Assembly (NCBI RefSeq): GCF_002188635.1
Contig: NZ_NINX01000007.1
Coordinates: 1-64,000 of the forward strand
DNA length: 64,000 bases
Direction: 5' to 3'
Origin: Pigmentiphaga sp. NML030171
Lineage (GTDB): Bacteria > Pseudomonadota > Gammaproteobacteria > Burkholderiales > Burkholderiaceae_B
Below the pieces are notes generated by a model. The model ran no database searches. It saw only the letters and a list, made by a program, of their open reading frames with translations, and had not been told where the DNA came from. The translations under genes were made by a program, and so were the position numbers. Shown in pieces: positions 49,768 through 57,973 of the stretch. Each line of letters begins with the position of its first letter. Position 1 is the first letter of the stretch.

Positions 49768-51346
49768 CGCCGCCATGACCCAGAACGTGCACGACATCAT
49801 GGCGCGGCAGGCCCGGCAGCCTTTCGTCGACTTTCCTTCCCTGATCGCCCGCCACGCGAGCGAGCGGCCCGGCGCGCCCGCCTTCCGCTGCGGCGGCGAC
49901 ACGCTCGACTGGGCCGGACTGGCCCGCGCGACGGAACGCGTCGCGGCCGCCTGCGCGGCCCTGGGCGTCGGACCCGATGGCAAGGTCGCCCTGCTGGCTT
50001 CGCCGGGGCTGCGCGCCATCCAGGCGTTCTTTGGCGTGGTACGGGCCGGCGGCTGCGTGGTGCCGCTGGCCACGTCGGCGACGGCGGCGACGCTGATGGG
50101 CATGCTGGGCGATTCGGACGCCACGGTGCTGGTGGCCGATGCCGACGCGCGTGAAAGCCTGAAGGCGGTCGAGGCGGAATTGGCCGCGGCCTTGCCCCAT
50201 CGCCTGGTTGCGCTGGATTTCCAGGCGCCGGGCTGGCTGGGGTGGGACGACTGGCTGGCGCGCGGCGGCCAGCCGCCCGCCGTGGACCACCGGGCCGACC
50301 AGGCCTTCAACCTGATCTACAGTTCGGGCACCACCGGCAAGCCCAAGGGCATCCTGCACCTCCATGGAATGCGGTCGCGGCAGGCCAACCGGCGCAGCTT
50401 CGGACTGGGGCCGGACAGCGTCATGCTGCTGTCGACGCCGCTGTATTCGAACACCACGTTGCAGCCCATGCTGGCCACGGTGGCCAATGGCGGGTCGACG
50501 GTCCTGATGCGCAAGTTCGACGCCGCCGAGTACCTGCGGCTGTGCGCCGCGCACCGGGTCACCCACACCATGCTGGTCCCCGTGCAGTACCAGCGACTGC
50601 TGGCGCACGAGGACTTCGCGCGCACGGACCTGTCGTCCTTCGTGCTCAAGCAATGTACCGGCGCGCCGCTCGACGCCAGGGTCAAGTCGCAGATCCTGGC
50701 CCGGTGGCCGGGCGGGCTGCGCGAGATCTATGGCATGACCGAGGGCGGATGCAGCTGCGTGCTCGACGCCCATGAGTTTCCGGACAAGCTCGGCACGGTC
50801 GGCCGTCCGGCGCCGGACCACGACATGCGCATCGTCGACGACGACGGCCGGGTGCTCGCGCAGGGCGAGGTCGGCGAGATCGTCGGCTGGTCGCCGTACA
50901 TGATGGCCGGCTACTACAAGCAGCCGCAGGCCACCGAGGCCTTCTACTGGCGCGACGACTCGGGCATCGCCTTTCACCGCAGCGGCGACATCGGCCGCTT
51001 CGACGACGAGGGATTCCTGATCCTGCTCGATAGGAAGAAGGACCTGATCATCTCCGGCGGGTTCAACATCTACGCGACCGACCTGGAATCGGTGGCCGCC
51101 GCCCATCCCGAGGTGGCCGACGTGGCGGTCATCGGCATTCCCAGCGAGCAATGGGGCGAGACGCCGCTGGCGCTGGTCGTGCTCAAGCCGGGCAGCACGC
51201 TGGACCCGGAGGCGCTGCGGTCGTGGGTGAACGGCCAGGTCGGGCGCACCCAGCGGCTGGCCGCCGTGGAATATCGAAGCGAACTGCCGCGTTCGGCGCT
51301 GGGCAAGCTGCTCAAGCGTGAGCTGCGCCAGCCTTACTGGACATGA
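49757..51346 (+). CDS. AMP-dependent acyl-CoA synthetase/ligase
   Basis: A 529-residue ANL-superfamily enzyme. The P-loop is YSSGTTGKPKGILHLH (about 191-206), the aromatic A5 motif is YGMTEGG, and the A8 hinge region is RSGDIGRFDDEGFL with DRKKDLIISGGFNIY. The catalytic Lys near the C-terminus is in RSALGKLLKREL. It activates a carboxylic acid with ATP and CoA through an acyl-AMP. The benzoate- or 4-coumarate-like type is plausible, but the substrate is unassigned. It would provide the CoA thioester for the two hydratases and the SDR in the same block. Confidence 0.93.
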   Translation: MTSDAAMTQNVHDIMARQARQPFVDFPSLIARHASERPGAPAFRCGGDTLDWAGLARATERVAAACAALGVGPDGKVALLASPGLRAIQAFFGVVRAGGCVVPLATSATAATLMGMLGDSDATVLVADADARESLKAVEAELAAALPHRLVALDFQAPGWLGWDDWLARGGQPPAVDHRADQAFNLIYSSGTTGKPKGILHLHGMRSRQANRRSFGLGPDSVMLLSTPLYSNTTLQPMLATVANGGSTVLMRKFDAAEYLRLCAAHRVTHTMLVPVQYQRLLAHEDFARTDLSSFVLKQCTGAPLDARVKSQILARWPGGLREIYGMTEGGCSCVLDAHEFPDKLGTVGRPAPDHDMRIVDDDGRVLAQGEVGEIVGWSPYMMAGYYKQPQATEAFYWRDDSGIAFHRSGDIGRFDDEGFLILLDRKKDLIISGGFNIYATDLESVAAAHPEVADVAVIGIPSEQWGETPLALVVLKPGSTLDPEALRSWVNGQVGRTQRLAAVEYRSELPRSALGKLLKRELRQPYWT

Positions 51347-51357
51347 AAGGGGCAAGC

Positions 51358-52125
51358 ATGGAACAAGTCTGCCTGGTGACCGGCGCGACCGGCCGCAACG
51401 GCGCGGGGTCGGCCACCATCAAATTCTTCGCCAAGCAGGGCTGGCGCGTCGTCGTCAACTACTCGCGGGACGAGGCGGCGGCGCAGGAGGTGGCGGCCGA
51501 GTGCCGCTCGCTGGGCGCGGCCGACGTGCTCGTGGCCCGCGCCGACGTGACCAGCGACGACGCCTGCCGCGCCATGGCGCGCGACATCGAGCAGCGCTGG
51601 GGGCGACTGGACGCGCTGGTCAACAACGCGGCCGTGACCACCTTCAACGACCACAAGAATCTGGACGGCCTGTCGTTCGAGGACTTCCAGCGGGTGTTCG
51701 CGGTCAACGTATCGGGCGTCTACGTCGTCACGCGGGCCATGGCCGCACTGCTGCGGCGTACGGGCAATGCCTCGGTGGTGAACATCTCGTCGGTGGGCGG
51801 ATTGCGCGGCACCGGGTCCAGCATGGCCTACGCCGCGTCCAAGAGCGCGCTCAACGCCATGACGTTCTCGTTCGCCCGCGTGCTGGCGCCCGAGGTCCGC
51901 GTCAACGCGCTGCTGCCCGGGTTCATCGAAGGCGACTGGCTGATCAACGGCATGGGGCGCGAGCGCTACGAGGCCGTGCGGGCGGCGCTGATCGCCAAGA
52001 ACCCGCTCAAGTCGGTGCAGACCCCGGACGAGATCGCCGAGGCCGTCTGGTGGCTGGTGCATGGCCCGGCCGCGCTGACCGGGGAACTGGTGCAGCTGGA
52101 CGCGGGGGGGCGGCTGGTGGTGTAG
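51358..52125 (+). CDS. SDR-family dehydrogenase
   Basis: A 255-residue classical short-chain dehydrogenase. The cofactor loop is VTGATGRNGAGSAT, NNAAV takes the NNAG place, and the catalytic residues are S144/S145, Y158 and K162 (MAYAASKSALN). It probably oxidises a 3-hydroxyacyl-CoA made by the MaoC hydratases or reduces the ketone. ATG 51358 has AAAGGGG in front; an upstream ATG at 51343 overlaps the ligase stop. It is the last gene of the series; the following esterase is convergent. Confidence 0.9.
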   Translation: MEQVCLVTGATGRNGAGSATIKFFAKQGWRVVVNYSRDEAAAQEVAAECRSLGAADVLVARADVTSDDACRAMARDIEQRWGRLDALVNNAAVTTFNDHKNLDGLSFEDFQRVFAVNVSGVYVVTRAMAALLRRTGNASVVNISSVGGLRGTGSSMAYAASKSALNAMTFSFARVLAPEVRVNALLPGFIEGDWLINGMGRERYEAVRAALIAKNPLKSVQTPDEIAEAVWWLVHGPAALTGELVQLDAGGRLVV

Positions 52126-52152
52126 CGGCCGTGCCCCGCGTCACGAGGCGAG

Positions 52153-53979
52153 TCAGGAGCAGTTGTAGCTGCTCGCCACGAGCGGATTGCCGCTGACGTA
52201 GCGGGCCTGCTGCGGGTACAGGCAGAGAGGCCAGGTCTTGGGTGGCGAACCCTCGGCCGATGCCTTGCTCGATATTTCCAGCCGCGCCGGCGCAATGCCT
52301 TTCTCGACCCAATCCGTCAGGGCCCTGTATAGCTGATCATTGGTGGGCAGCGGCGGGGCAGCGTCGGCATTGGGACTGCCGTTGACGAAGCCATGGAACA
52401 TTCCCGGCACGAGATAGAAACGGTAGAAACCCTGGATCGCGTCGTACCCTCCCATGGCCCGCATCACCCGGTTGTAGTAGTGCATCGATCCGCCCGGCTT
52501 GATCAGGGAGTCCGCCAATCCGTGATACATCAGGAGCTTGGTCCCATGGTCGCGCAGCGCCGAGAGGTCGGGCGTGTCGGTGTTGATGAATGCGAACTGT
52601 TCCTGCAGCGCGAGGCCGCGATCATAGGCGTATGCCAGCCAGTCGTGGGTGAAGGTCCTCCACAGATCACGTCCGTCGCCTCTCGCGTTGATGAAGCTGG
52701 CAGGAGCGTAGGCGCCGTTCTCCAGTTGCAGCGCCACTTGCGACGCACTGTTCGGCGTAGGCCCGCGCAGGAAGTTGGCCAGGCTCGAACCGCGCGGAGG
52801 TCCGTACCAGCGCTGTCCGGCTGCCAGGGATACGCTCCAGCCGTTGTCCGCTTCCGGTGAAGGGGCGGTGCCGTCGTCGGTCTGGCCATACCAGATCTTG
52901 TTGAATGCGACCGCTTGCTCGCGGGTGATGCAGGCCGCGCTGGCGTTCGCGCCGCCATCCGCCGCGCACAGTACCGACGGGTCGGTGGTCGGATCATACC
53001 GGCACGATGCCGGGTCAGGCACGTAGCCAAGGTGCGTGCCGCCCACCATGTCGCACGCTGCCACGGCAGCCGTCGACACCAACTGCTCCTGCTCCGCTGT
53101 GAATCGGTGACCGCCGAGGTCGCGTTCGAATACGACCTGAGGATGCAGGTGGCTGGTACTGAACCGGCTCCAGTTGATGGCTGGCGCGCCGGCCAGAATG
53201 CCGTCGAATTGTTCGGGGAATTTCTGGGCCGCCTTCATGCCTTGGCGGCCGCCTGTGGAGAAGCCGTTCCAATAAGTGTGCGCCGCTGCTTTGCCGTAGT
53301 AGGCCTTTGCGAGAGCCTTGGTCTTGGTGACCAGCTGGAAAATGCTGCGTTCCGAAAAGTCATTCAGGAGCGCCAGGTTCAGACTGCCATCCGGGTTCAT
53401 CGCGAACGAGCCGAAATTGGCGGTATTTGCATGGCCGGTGTCGGTGGAAGCCGAGACGGCTCCTTCCTGCTGGGCGACGGTTGCCGGGTTGCCGCCTCCG
53501 GCTCCATCCGTGCCGGTACCCGCCAACTGGGTCGTATCCCCGTGGACTCCGCCCGCCCAGCCGCCGCCGCCCTTCAGGTGGATGCGATGGTTCCAGCGGG
53601 CGGCGCCAGGCAGCCATACCTCGATGCCAATGCCAGCCGAGGTCGACGGAGCGTCCTTCGGGCCGGCATTGCCGGGGCCGACATTAAGCTTGACCATGCA
53701 CACGTCAGCGGTGGCGACAGGCGTGCTCGCGGTTGGCGTACCCGAGAGCAGTAGCGGATCGCCTTGCCGGAACTGACGGACCATCAGCACGGTGGTCTGG
53801 TCGTCGGGACGAAATCCCGTGCGCAGCGAATCGTCGCACGCGAGGGGTGCCGCCGGGTCTTCCCGCGCAACGTCGTTTCCATCCCCGCCGCCACAACCGG
53901 CGATGCCGGCCGATATGGCGAGGCAGCCCGCCCCGCGACGGAGCATCCGCCACGATGGCTGGAGGCTCTTGAAGTCCAT
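52153..53979 (-). CDS. Tannase/feruloyl-esterase family lipoprotein
   Basis: A 608-residue relative of the esterase at 8220. The lipoprotein signal ends ISAGIAGC, and a glycine-rich spacer follows. The nucleophile elbow is GFSTGGRQG, Asp lies in MYHGLADSL and His in VPGMFHGF. As in the other paralogue, the Cys residues of the CS-D-HC disulfide are absent (F before Ser, G after His). Six or more other cysteines, such as in ACDM, SCRYD and AACIT, could form the lid-domain and calcium-site disulfides of this family. AGGAGACAGGC precedes the start. It is divergent from a LysR gene. Confidence 0.87.
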   Translation of the reverse strand: MDFKSLQPSWRMLRRGAGCLAISAGIAGCGGGDGNDVAREDPAAPLACDDSLRTGFRPDDQTTVLMVRQFRQGDPLLLSGTPTASTPVATADVCMVKLNVGPGNAGPKDAPSTSAGIGIEVWLPGAARWNHRIHLKGGGGWAGGVHGDTTQLAGTGTDGAGGGNPATVAQQEGAVSASTDTGHANTANFGSFAMNPDGSLNLALLNDFSERSIFQLVTKTKALAKAYYGKAAAHTYWNGFSTGGRQGMKAAQKFPEQFDGILAGAPAINWSRFSTSHLHPQVVFERDLGGHRFTAEQEQLVSTAAVAACDMVGGTHLGYVPDPASCRYDPTTDPSVLCAADGGANASAACITREQAVAFNKIWYGQTDDGTAPSPEADNGWSVSLAAGQRWYGPPRGSSLANFLRGPTPNSASQVALQLENGAYAPASFINARGDGRDLWRTFTHDWLAYAYDRGLALQEQFAFINTDTPDLSALRDHGTKLLMYHGLADSLIKPGGSMHYYNRVMRAMGGYDAIQGFYRFYLVPGMFHGFVNGSPNADAAPPLPTNDQLYRALTDWVEKGIAPARLEISSKASAEGSPPKTWPLCLYPQQARYVSGNPLVASSYNCS

Positions 53980-54044
53980 GCCTGTCTCCTGTTCTGATGG
54001 TATTGCGCCGGCCGATCCAGTGTCTGAAAGGCGAGCGATTGCAG

Positions 54045-54097
54045 GAAGATTAAGCAAGCTGGAAAATTTAGTCTATTTAATGGCTTTGATAATCTTC
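54045..54097. promoter_or_regulatory. Widely spaced inverted repeat in the divergent esterase/LysR promoter region
   Basis: GAAGATTA at 54045-54052 and TAATCTTC at 54090-54097 are exact inverted copies 37 bases apart within the 134-base space between the start codons. They may be half-sites for the adjacent LysR protein on the two faces of the divergent promoters, but this could be chance. Confidence 0.35.
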
Positions 54098-54113
54098 AGC
54101 GGAAAACGAAATA

Positions 54114-54998
54114 ATGGACATGCGACTGCTCTGCGTTTTCGACGAGGTCTACAAGACACGCAGCGTGTCGCGGGCCGCCGAGAACCTGGAAATTCCGCAG
54201 ACGTCGGTAAGCCTTGCGCTCGCCCGCCTTCGGCGCCAGTTCAACGACTCCTTGTTCGTAAGAACGTCCGAGGGAATGATGCCTACGCCGCATGCCATGG
54301 AACTGCGCGTTCCCTTGCAGCATGCTCTTGAGCTACTGCGCAGCGTCACTCAACAGCGTGTCGTGTTCGACCCTTTGACGTCGAAGCGGCACTTCCGCGT
54401 CAGCATGACCGATATAAGCCATCTGGAATTTCTCCCGCGCCTGGTCCGGCGTGTGGAGACCATCGCGCCCCGGATCCACGTCGAAGTGCTGCGCATCGGC
54501 CCGGATACGGCATCCCGCCTGGAATCGGGCGAGTCGGATCTGGCCGTCGGCTACATGCCGGCGCTGGAAGCCGGGTTCTACCAGCAGAAGCTGTTCGACG
54601 AAGGGTTTGCGTGCGTGGCGCGAAAGAATCACCCGAGGCTGCAGGGGAAGATGACTCGGCAGCTATTCAAGCGCGAACGCCACGTGTCCATTACCGCGCC
54701 GGGAACCGGTCATGAGCTGGTCGAGCGCGAACTGAAACGGATCGGGGTGGATCACAGTGTCGTGTTGTCGCTTCACACGTTGCCGGGCCTCGGCAATCTT
54801 CTTGCCCACACGGATCTGATCGCGACCGTGCCGGCCCGGGTCGCCCAGACCCTGGCCGGGATCGCGGCGGTGAAACTCATCGCACCGCCGTTTCCATTGC
54901 CGGTCTTTGCGATCAAGCAGCATTGGCACGAACGCTTCCATCATGACCCGGCAAACCGATGGTTGCGCTCGTTGATCGCGGAGCTTTTCCTGGAATGA
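54114..54998 (+). CDS. LysR-family transcriptional regulator (NodD/NahR-like)
   Basis: A 294-residue LysR regulator. The N-terminal helix-turn-helix reads VYKTRSVSRAAENLEIPQTS, then LARLRRQFNDSLFVRTSEGM, and the effector domain begins near residue 87 with RHFRVSMTDISHLEFLP. The RFNDxLFVR pattern and the FRVxMTDxxxxxFLP segment are typical of the NodD/NahR/LinR branch, whose inducers are often aromatic. It is divergent from the tannase-like gene, which it probably regulates. Confidence 0.92.
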   Translation: MDMRLLCVFDEVYKTRSVSRAAENLEIPQTSVSLALARLRRQFNDSLFVRTSEGMMPTPHAMELRVPLQHALELLRSVTQQRVVFDPLTSKRHFRVSMTDISHLEFLPRLVRRVETIAPRIHVEVLRIGPDTASRLESGESDLAVGYMPALEAGFYQQKLFDEGFACVARKNHPRLQGKMTRQLFKRERHVSITAPGTGHELVERELKRIGVDHSVVLSLHTLPGLGNLLAHTDLIATVPARVAQTLAGIAAVKLIAPPFPLPVFAIKQHWHERFHHDPANRWLRSLIAELFLE

Positions 54999-55055
54999 CA
55001 TGCCGCGTGGGCGGCTACGTTCCCTGGGAGATTGTCCGCGCGGCGGGGCCGACCG

Positions 55056-55682
55056 TCAGTCCAGCTTCCTGGCGAATCCGCGCTGCACCGCGGGCCGCTC
55101 CATCAGCGCCGCATACCAGCGCGCCACGTTGGGGTAGGCCGCCAGGTCGACCTGGTGGCGTTCGTGCCGCCAGGCCCAGCCCAGGATCGCGAAGTCCGCG
55201 ATGGACAATTCGCCGGCCACATGGTCATTGGAGGCCAGGCGGGCATCCAGCACGCCATAGAGCCGGTGCGTCTCGGCGCTGAATCGCTGCAGGCCGTAGC
55301 GGCGGTCGGTTTCGTCGGCCACCGCCCTGAAGTGATGCACCTGGCCAGGAATGGGCCCGAAGCCGCCCATCTGCCACATCAGCCACTCCATGACCACTGT
55401 CTGCGCCCGCAGGTCGGCCGGCAGGAACTTGCCGGTCTTGCGCGCGAGATAGAACAGGATGGCCCCGGACTCGAACACGCTGATCGGCTGGCCGCCGGGC
55501 CCGTCGGGATCGACGATGGCGGGGATCTTGTTGTTGGGGCTGATGCGCAGGAACGAGGCCTCGAACTGCTGCCCGTTGCGGATGTCGACGGGTACCACCT
55601 CGTAGGGCAGTTCCATTTCTTCCAGGGCCACGCTGATCTTGCGGCCGTTGGGGGTGTTCCAGGCATGGAACTCGATGGTCAT
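55056..55682 (-). CDS. Glutathione S-transferase family protein (YfcG/Ure2-like)
   Basis: A 208-residue GST. The N-terminal thioredoxin-like domain has HAWNTPNGRKISVALEEM, where the TPNGxK motif is that of Nu-class YfcG/YghU proteins, then NKIPAIVD and SVFESGAILFYLA. The C-terminal helical domain has LSIADFAILGW with the conserved N-capping Asp. Nu-class proteins show glutathione-dependent disulfide reductase activity. The start MTIEFHAW at 55682 fits the family. It stands alone. Confidence 0.9.
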   Translation of the reverse strand: MTIEFHAWNTPNGRKISVALEEMELPYEVVPVDIRNGQQFEASFLRISPNNKIPAIVDPDGPGGQPISVFESGAILFYLARKTGKFLPADLRAQTVVMEWLMWQMGGFGPIPGQVHHFRAVADETDRRYGLQRFSAETHRLYGVLDARLASNDHVAGELSIADFAILGWAWRHERHQVDLAAYPNVARWYAALMERPAVQRGFARKLD

Positions 55683-55855
55683 GGGCGCGGATACCGGTTG
55701 GTGGAGGTCCAGACCATTATCCTCCACCGGCGGCCGGCGCCGGGTTTACCCGCATGCGTGGACGAAACTGATACCTCGTAGAAACAGAATGCGTTTTTCG
55801 GGCCATCCAAGCCCTTCTATCCTAGCCGCAACGACAAATAGGGCTGGGAGACGAC

Positions 55856-57013
55856 ATGAACGACATCCAACGGTGGCCGGCGCGGAGCGCGCTGATGGTG
55901 GCGCATTGCGCCGGCATGGTGGACCTGGTGGCATTGCCGGTATGGGTGGGCACGCTGATGTCCCGCTACGGCCTCGATGCCCAGCAGGCGGGAGCCCTGG
56001 CGACCTTGTTCCTGGCCGGGGCGGTGCTCGCCAGCGCCTGGCTGGCACCGCGTTTCCATGGCCTGAACGGGCGCTGGATCGCGCCGGCGGCCTTCGGGAC
56101 CGCGGCACTGGCGTTCTTCGCCTGCTCCCAGGTCAGCCAGTTCGGCGCGTTGGCGGCATTGCATCTCGCGGGCGGCCTGGCCAATGGCGTAGGCCTGAGC
56201 GTGACGCATGGCACCGTGGCGCGCACGGGCAACCCGCAGCGGTTGTTCGGAATCATGCAAACCATGCTGGGCGTGTTCGGCGTGATCTTCATGGCGGCCA
56301 CGCCGCAGCTCATCGGGGCGTTGGGCGGGCCAGCCCTGTTCGGCGTGTTCGGCGGCGTGATGCTGGTGGCCAGCCTCGTGACGGGGCTGTTCTTCCCTGA
56401 CGTGGCGGCCGCCGGCGGCCAGCAGGCGGTTTCCCGCAAGGCAGCGAAGCTGCCCGCGAGCGTCTGGTTCGGCATCTGGGGCATCAGCGTGATGGCCATC
56501 GTGCAAGGCATGGTTTTCAGCTTCATGGAACGCATGGGCGCGGACCGCGGGTTTTCCGTTTCCCAGTTGAATGGCCTGCTGATCGCGGTGGGGTTGTTCA
56601 ACCTGCCGGGGGTGATCGCGGCGCTGTTCCAGGCCCGCATCAATGCGCGCGTCGTGGTGCTGTGCGGCGCGACCGCGCAGGGCGTGCTCGCCATGCTGCT
56701 GGCCTCGAGCACGGCCTTCGAGCCGTACGCGGCAGCCGGTGCCGTATTCGTGGCGGTAATGGTCTTCACGCACATCTTCGCGTTCGGGCAGTTCGCCGCG
56801 CTGGACCCGTCGGGCCGGGCGGCGGCGGCGACTCCCGCCATGACCATGATCGGCGCCGCGGTCGGCCCGATCCTGGGCGGCACGCTGGTCAAGCTCAGCG
56901 GTTATCCCGCATTGGGCATGGCGGCGCTGGTGCTCGATGTGCTGGCCTTCGCATTGTTCATGCGGCTGGCGCTGCGGCCCGCCGCCAGCTATGCGGAAAG
57001 CCCGGTCAGATGA
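55856..57013 (+). CDS. MFS transporter
   Basis: A 385-residue integral membrane protein with about twelve hydrophobic segments (for example GALATLFLAGAVLASAWL, LFGVFGGVMLVASLVTGLFF and AGAVFVAVMVFTHIFAFG). The overall layout is that of the major facilitator superfamily: two six-helix halves with a charged central loop near residue 185-200 (VSRKAAK). The substrate is unknown. AGGGCTGGGAGACGAC precedes the start. It is convergent with the IclR gene. Confidence 0.85.
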   Translation: MNDIQRWPARSALMVAHCAGMVDLVALPVWVGTLMSRYGLDAQQAGALATLFLAGAVLASAWLAPRFHGLNGRWIAPAAFGTAALAFFACSQVSQFGALAALHLAGGLANGVGLSVTHGTVARTGNPQRLFGIMQTMLGVFGVIFMAATPQLIGALGGPALFGVFGGVMLVASLVTGLFFPDVAAAGGQQAVSRKAAKLPASVWFGIWGISVMAIVQGMVFSFMERMGADRGFSVSQLNGLLIAVGLFNLPGVIAALFQARINARVVVLCGATAQGVLAMLLASSTAFEPYAAAGAVFVAVMVFTHIFAFGQFAALDPSGRAAAATPAMTMIGAAVGPILGGTLVKLSGYPALGMAALVLDVLAFALFMRLALRPAASYAESPVR

Positions 57014-57032
57014 ATGCGCAGGTTCCCGCCTG

Positions 57033-57824
57033 CTACGCGAATGCCGCGCCGGCATCGGCCAGCGTCTGGCTCAGCTTCGCCGCCTCGGCGTTCATCATTT
57101 GCACCACTTCCTCGCGCCTGTCTCCCCGCAGGCGATGGTTCAGCGCGACGATGCTGATCGCGGCATAGTGGCTGCCCAGTAGCGTCGGCACGACTACGCC
57201 CAGCCCGGTGACTTCGGGCAGGATGTCGCCGTCGTTCAGCGCGTAGCCCAGCTGGCAGGCGCGCTCGACCATATGGTCCAGCACCGCCTCGGACAGTTTC
57301 CCGTAGCGGTTCAACCGGTGCCGGTTCCTGCGCATCACGTCGTCGCGTTCGGCCTGGGGCATGGCGGCCAGCAGCGCCAGTCCGCCCGCCGTGCTGCCCA
57401 GCGGGCGCCGCTCTCCCACCATCTGCGTCAGGGCCTTGACCGGATAACTGCCTTCCGCGCGTTCGATCACTACGCTGTCCGTGCCGCTGCGCGTGGTCAG
57501 GAACACCGTGTCGCCGGTGGCGCGCGCCAGCCGGTTCAGCACCGGGCCGCACAGCTCGCGCAGGTTGAAGTGGCAGTTCGCCGCCAGCCCCAGTTCGTAG
57601 GCCAGCATGCCCAGGAAGTACTCGCGCTTGGGCCCGCGCTGCATCAGCAACCCCTGCTCGACCAGGCAGGCCAGGATGCGATGGGCGGTGGGGGACTTGA
57701 GCCCGGTCTCGCGCGCCACCTCCGCCAGCGTGATGCCAGCGGTATTGCGGGCGGCCACTTTCTTCAGGACCAGGATGGTCCGCTCTATGCTTTGCGTGCC
57801 CGTGGAACTGGATTGGATTTCCAT
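57033..57824 (-). CDS. IclR-family transcriptional regulator
   Basis: A 263-residue IclR protein. The winged helix-turn-helix (about 10-72) has GITLAEVARETGLKSPTAHR and ILACLVEQGLL, and the ligand-binding GAF-like domain (about 85-255) has DTVFLTTRSGTDSVVIER and PLGSTAGGLALLA. It is divergent from a FAD oxidoreductase/Bug operon and probably represses it. One copy of a repeated 14-bp near-palindrome covers its own start codon, which suggests autoregulation. Confidence 0.92.
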   Translation of the reverse strand: MEIQSSSTGTQSIERTILVLKKVAARNTAGITLAEVARETGLKSPTAHRILACLVEQGLLMQRGPKREYFLGMLAYELGLAANCHFNLRELCGPVLNRLARATGDTVFLTTRSGTDSVVIERAEGSYPVKALTQMVGERRPLGSTAGGLALLAAMPQAERDDVMRRNRHRLNRYGKLSEAVLDHMVERACQLGYALNDGDILPEVTGLGVVVPTLLGSHYAAISIVALNHRLRGDRREEVVQMMNAEAAKLSQTLADAGAAFA

Positions 57825-57832
57825 ATTATGGA
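57819..57832. promoter_or_regulatory. IclR operator-like site, copy 1
   Basis: TTCCATATTATGGA, a near-palindrome, overlaps the start codon of the IclR gene. The identical 14 bases recur 86 bases to the right. IclR-family operators are often short A/T-centred palindromes of this kind. Confidence 0.5.
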
Positions 57833-57904
57833 CTCGTATTGACAGTGATTTACTGGATAAAACACACTGGATCGACTCAAAGCGAGTAATGAGGGCCAAA
57901 TATA

Positions 57905-57918
57905 TTCCATATTATGGA
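57905..57918. promoter_or_regulatory. IclR operator-like site, copy 2
   Basis: A second exact copy of TTCCATATTATGGA, ending 55 bases before the FAD oxidoreductase start, where the promoter is expected. The duplication of a 14-bp word in a 149-base space supports a regulatory role. Confidence 0.55.
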
Positions 57919-57973
57919 TTATTGGGCTTCTTCCACCGGACCACACCAGCCTGCTATCCAGGGAGACAGGAAG

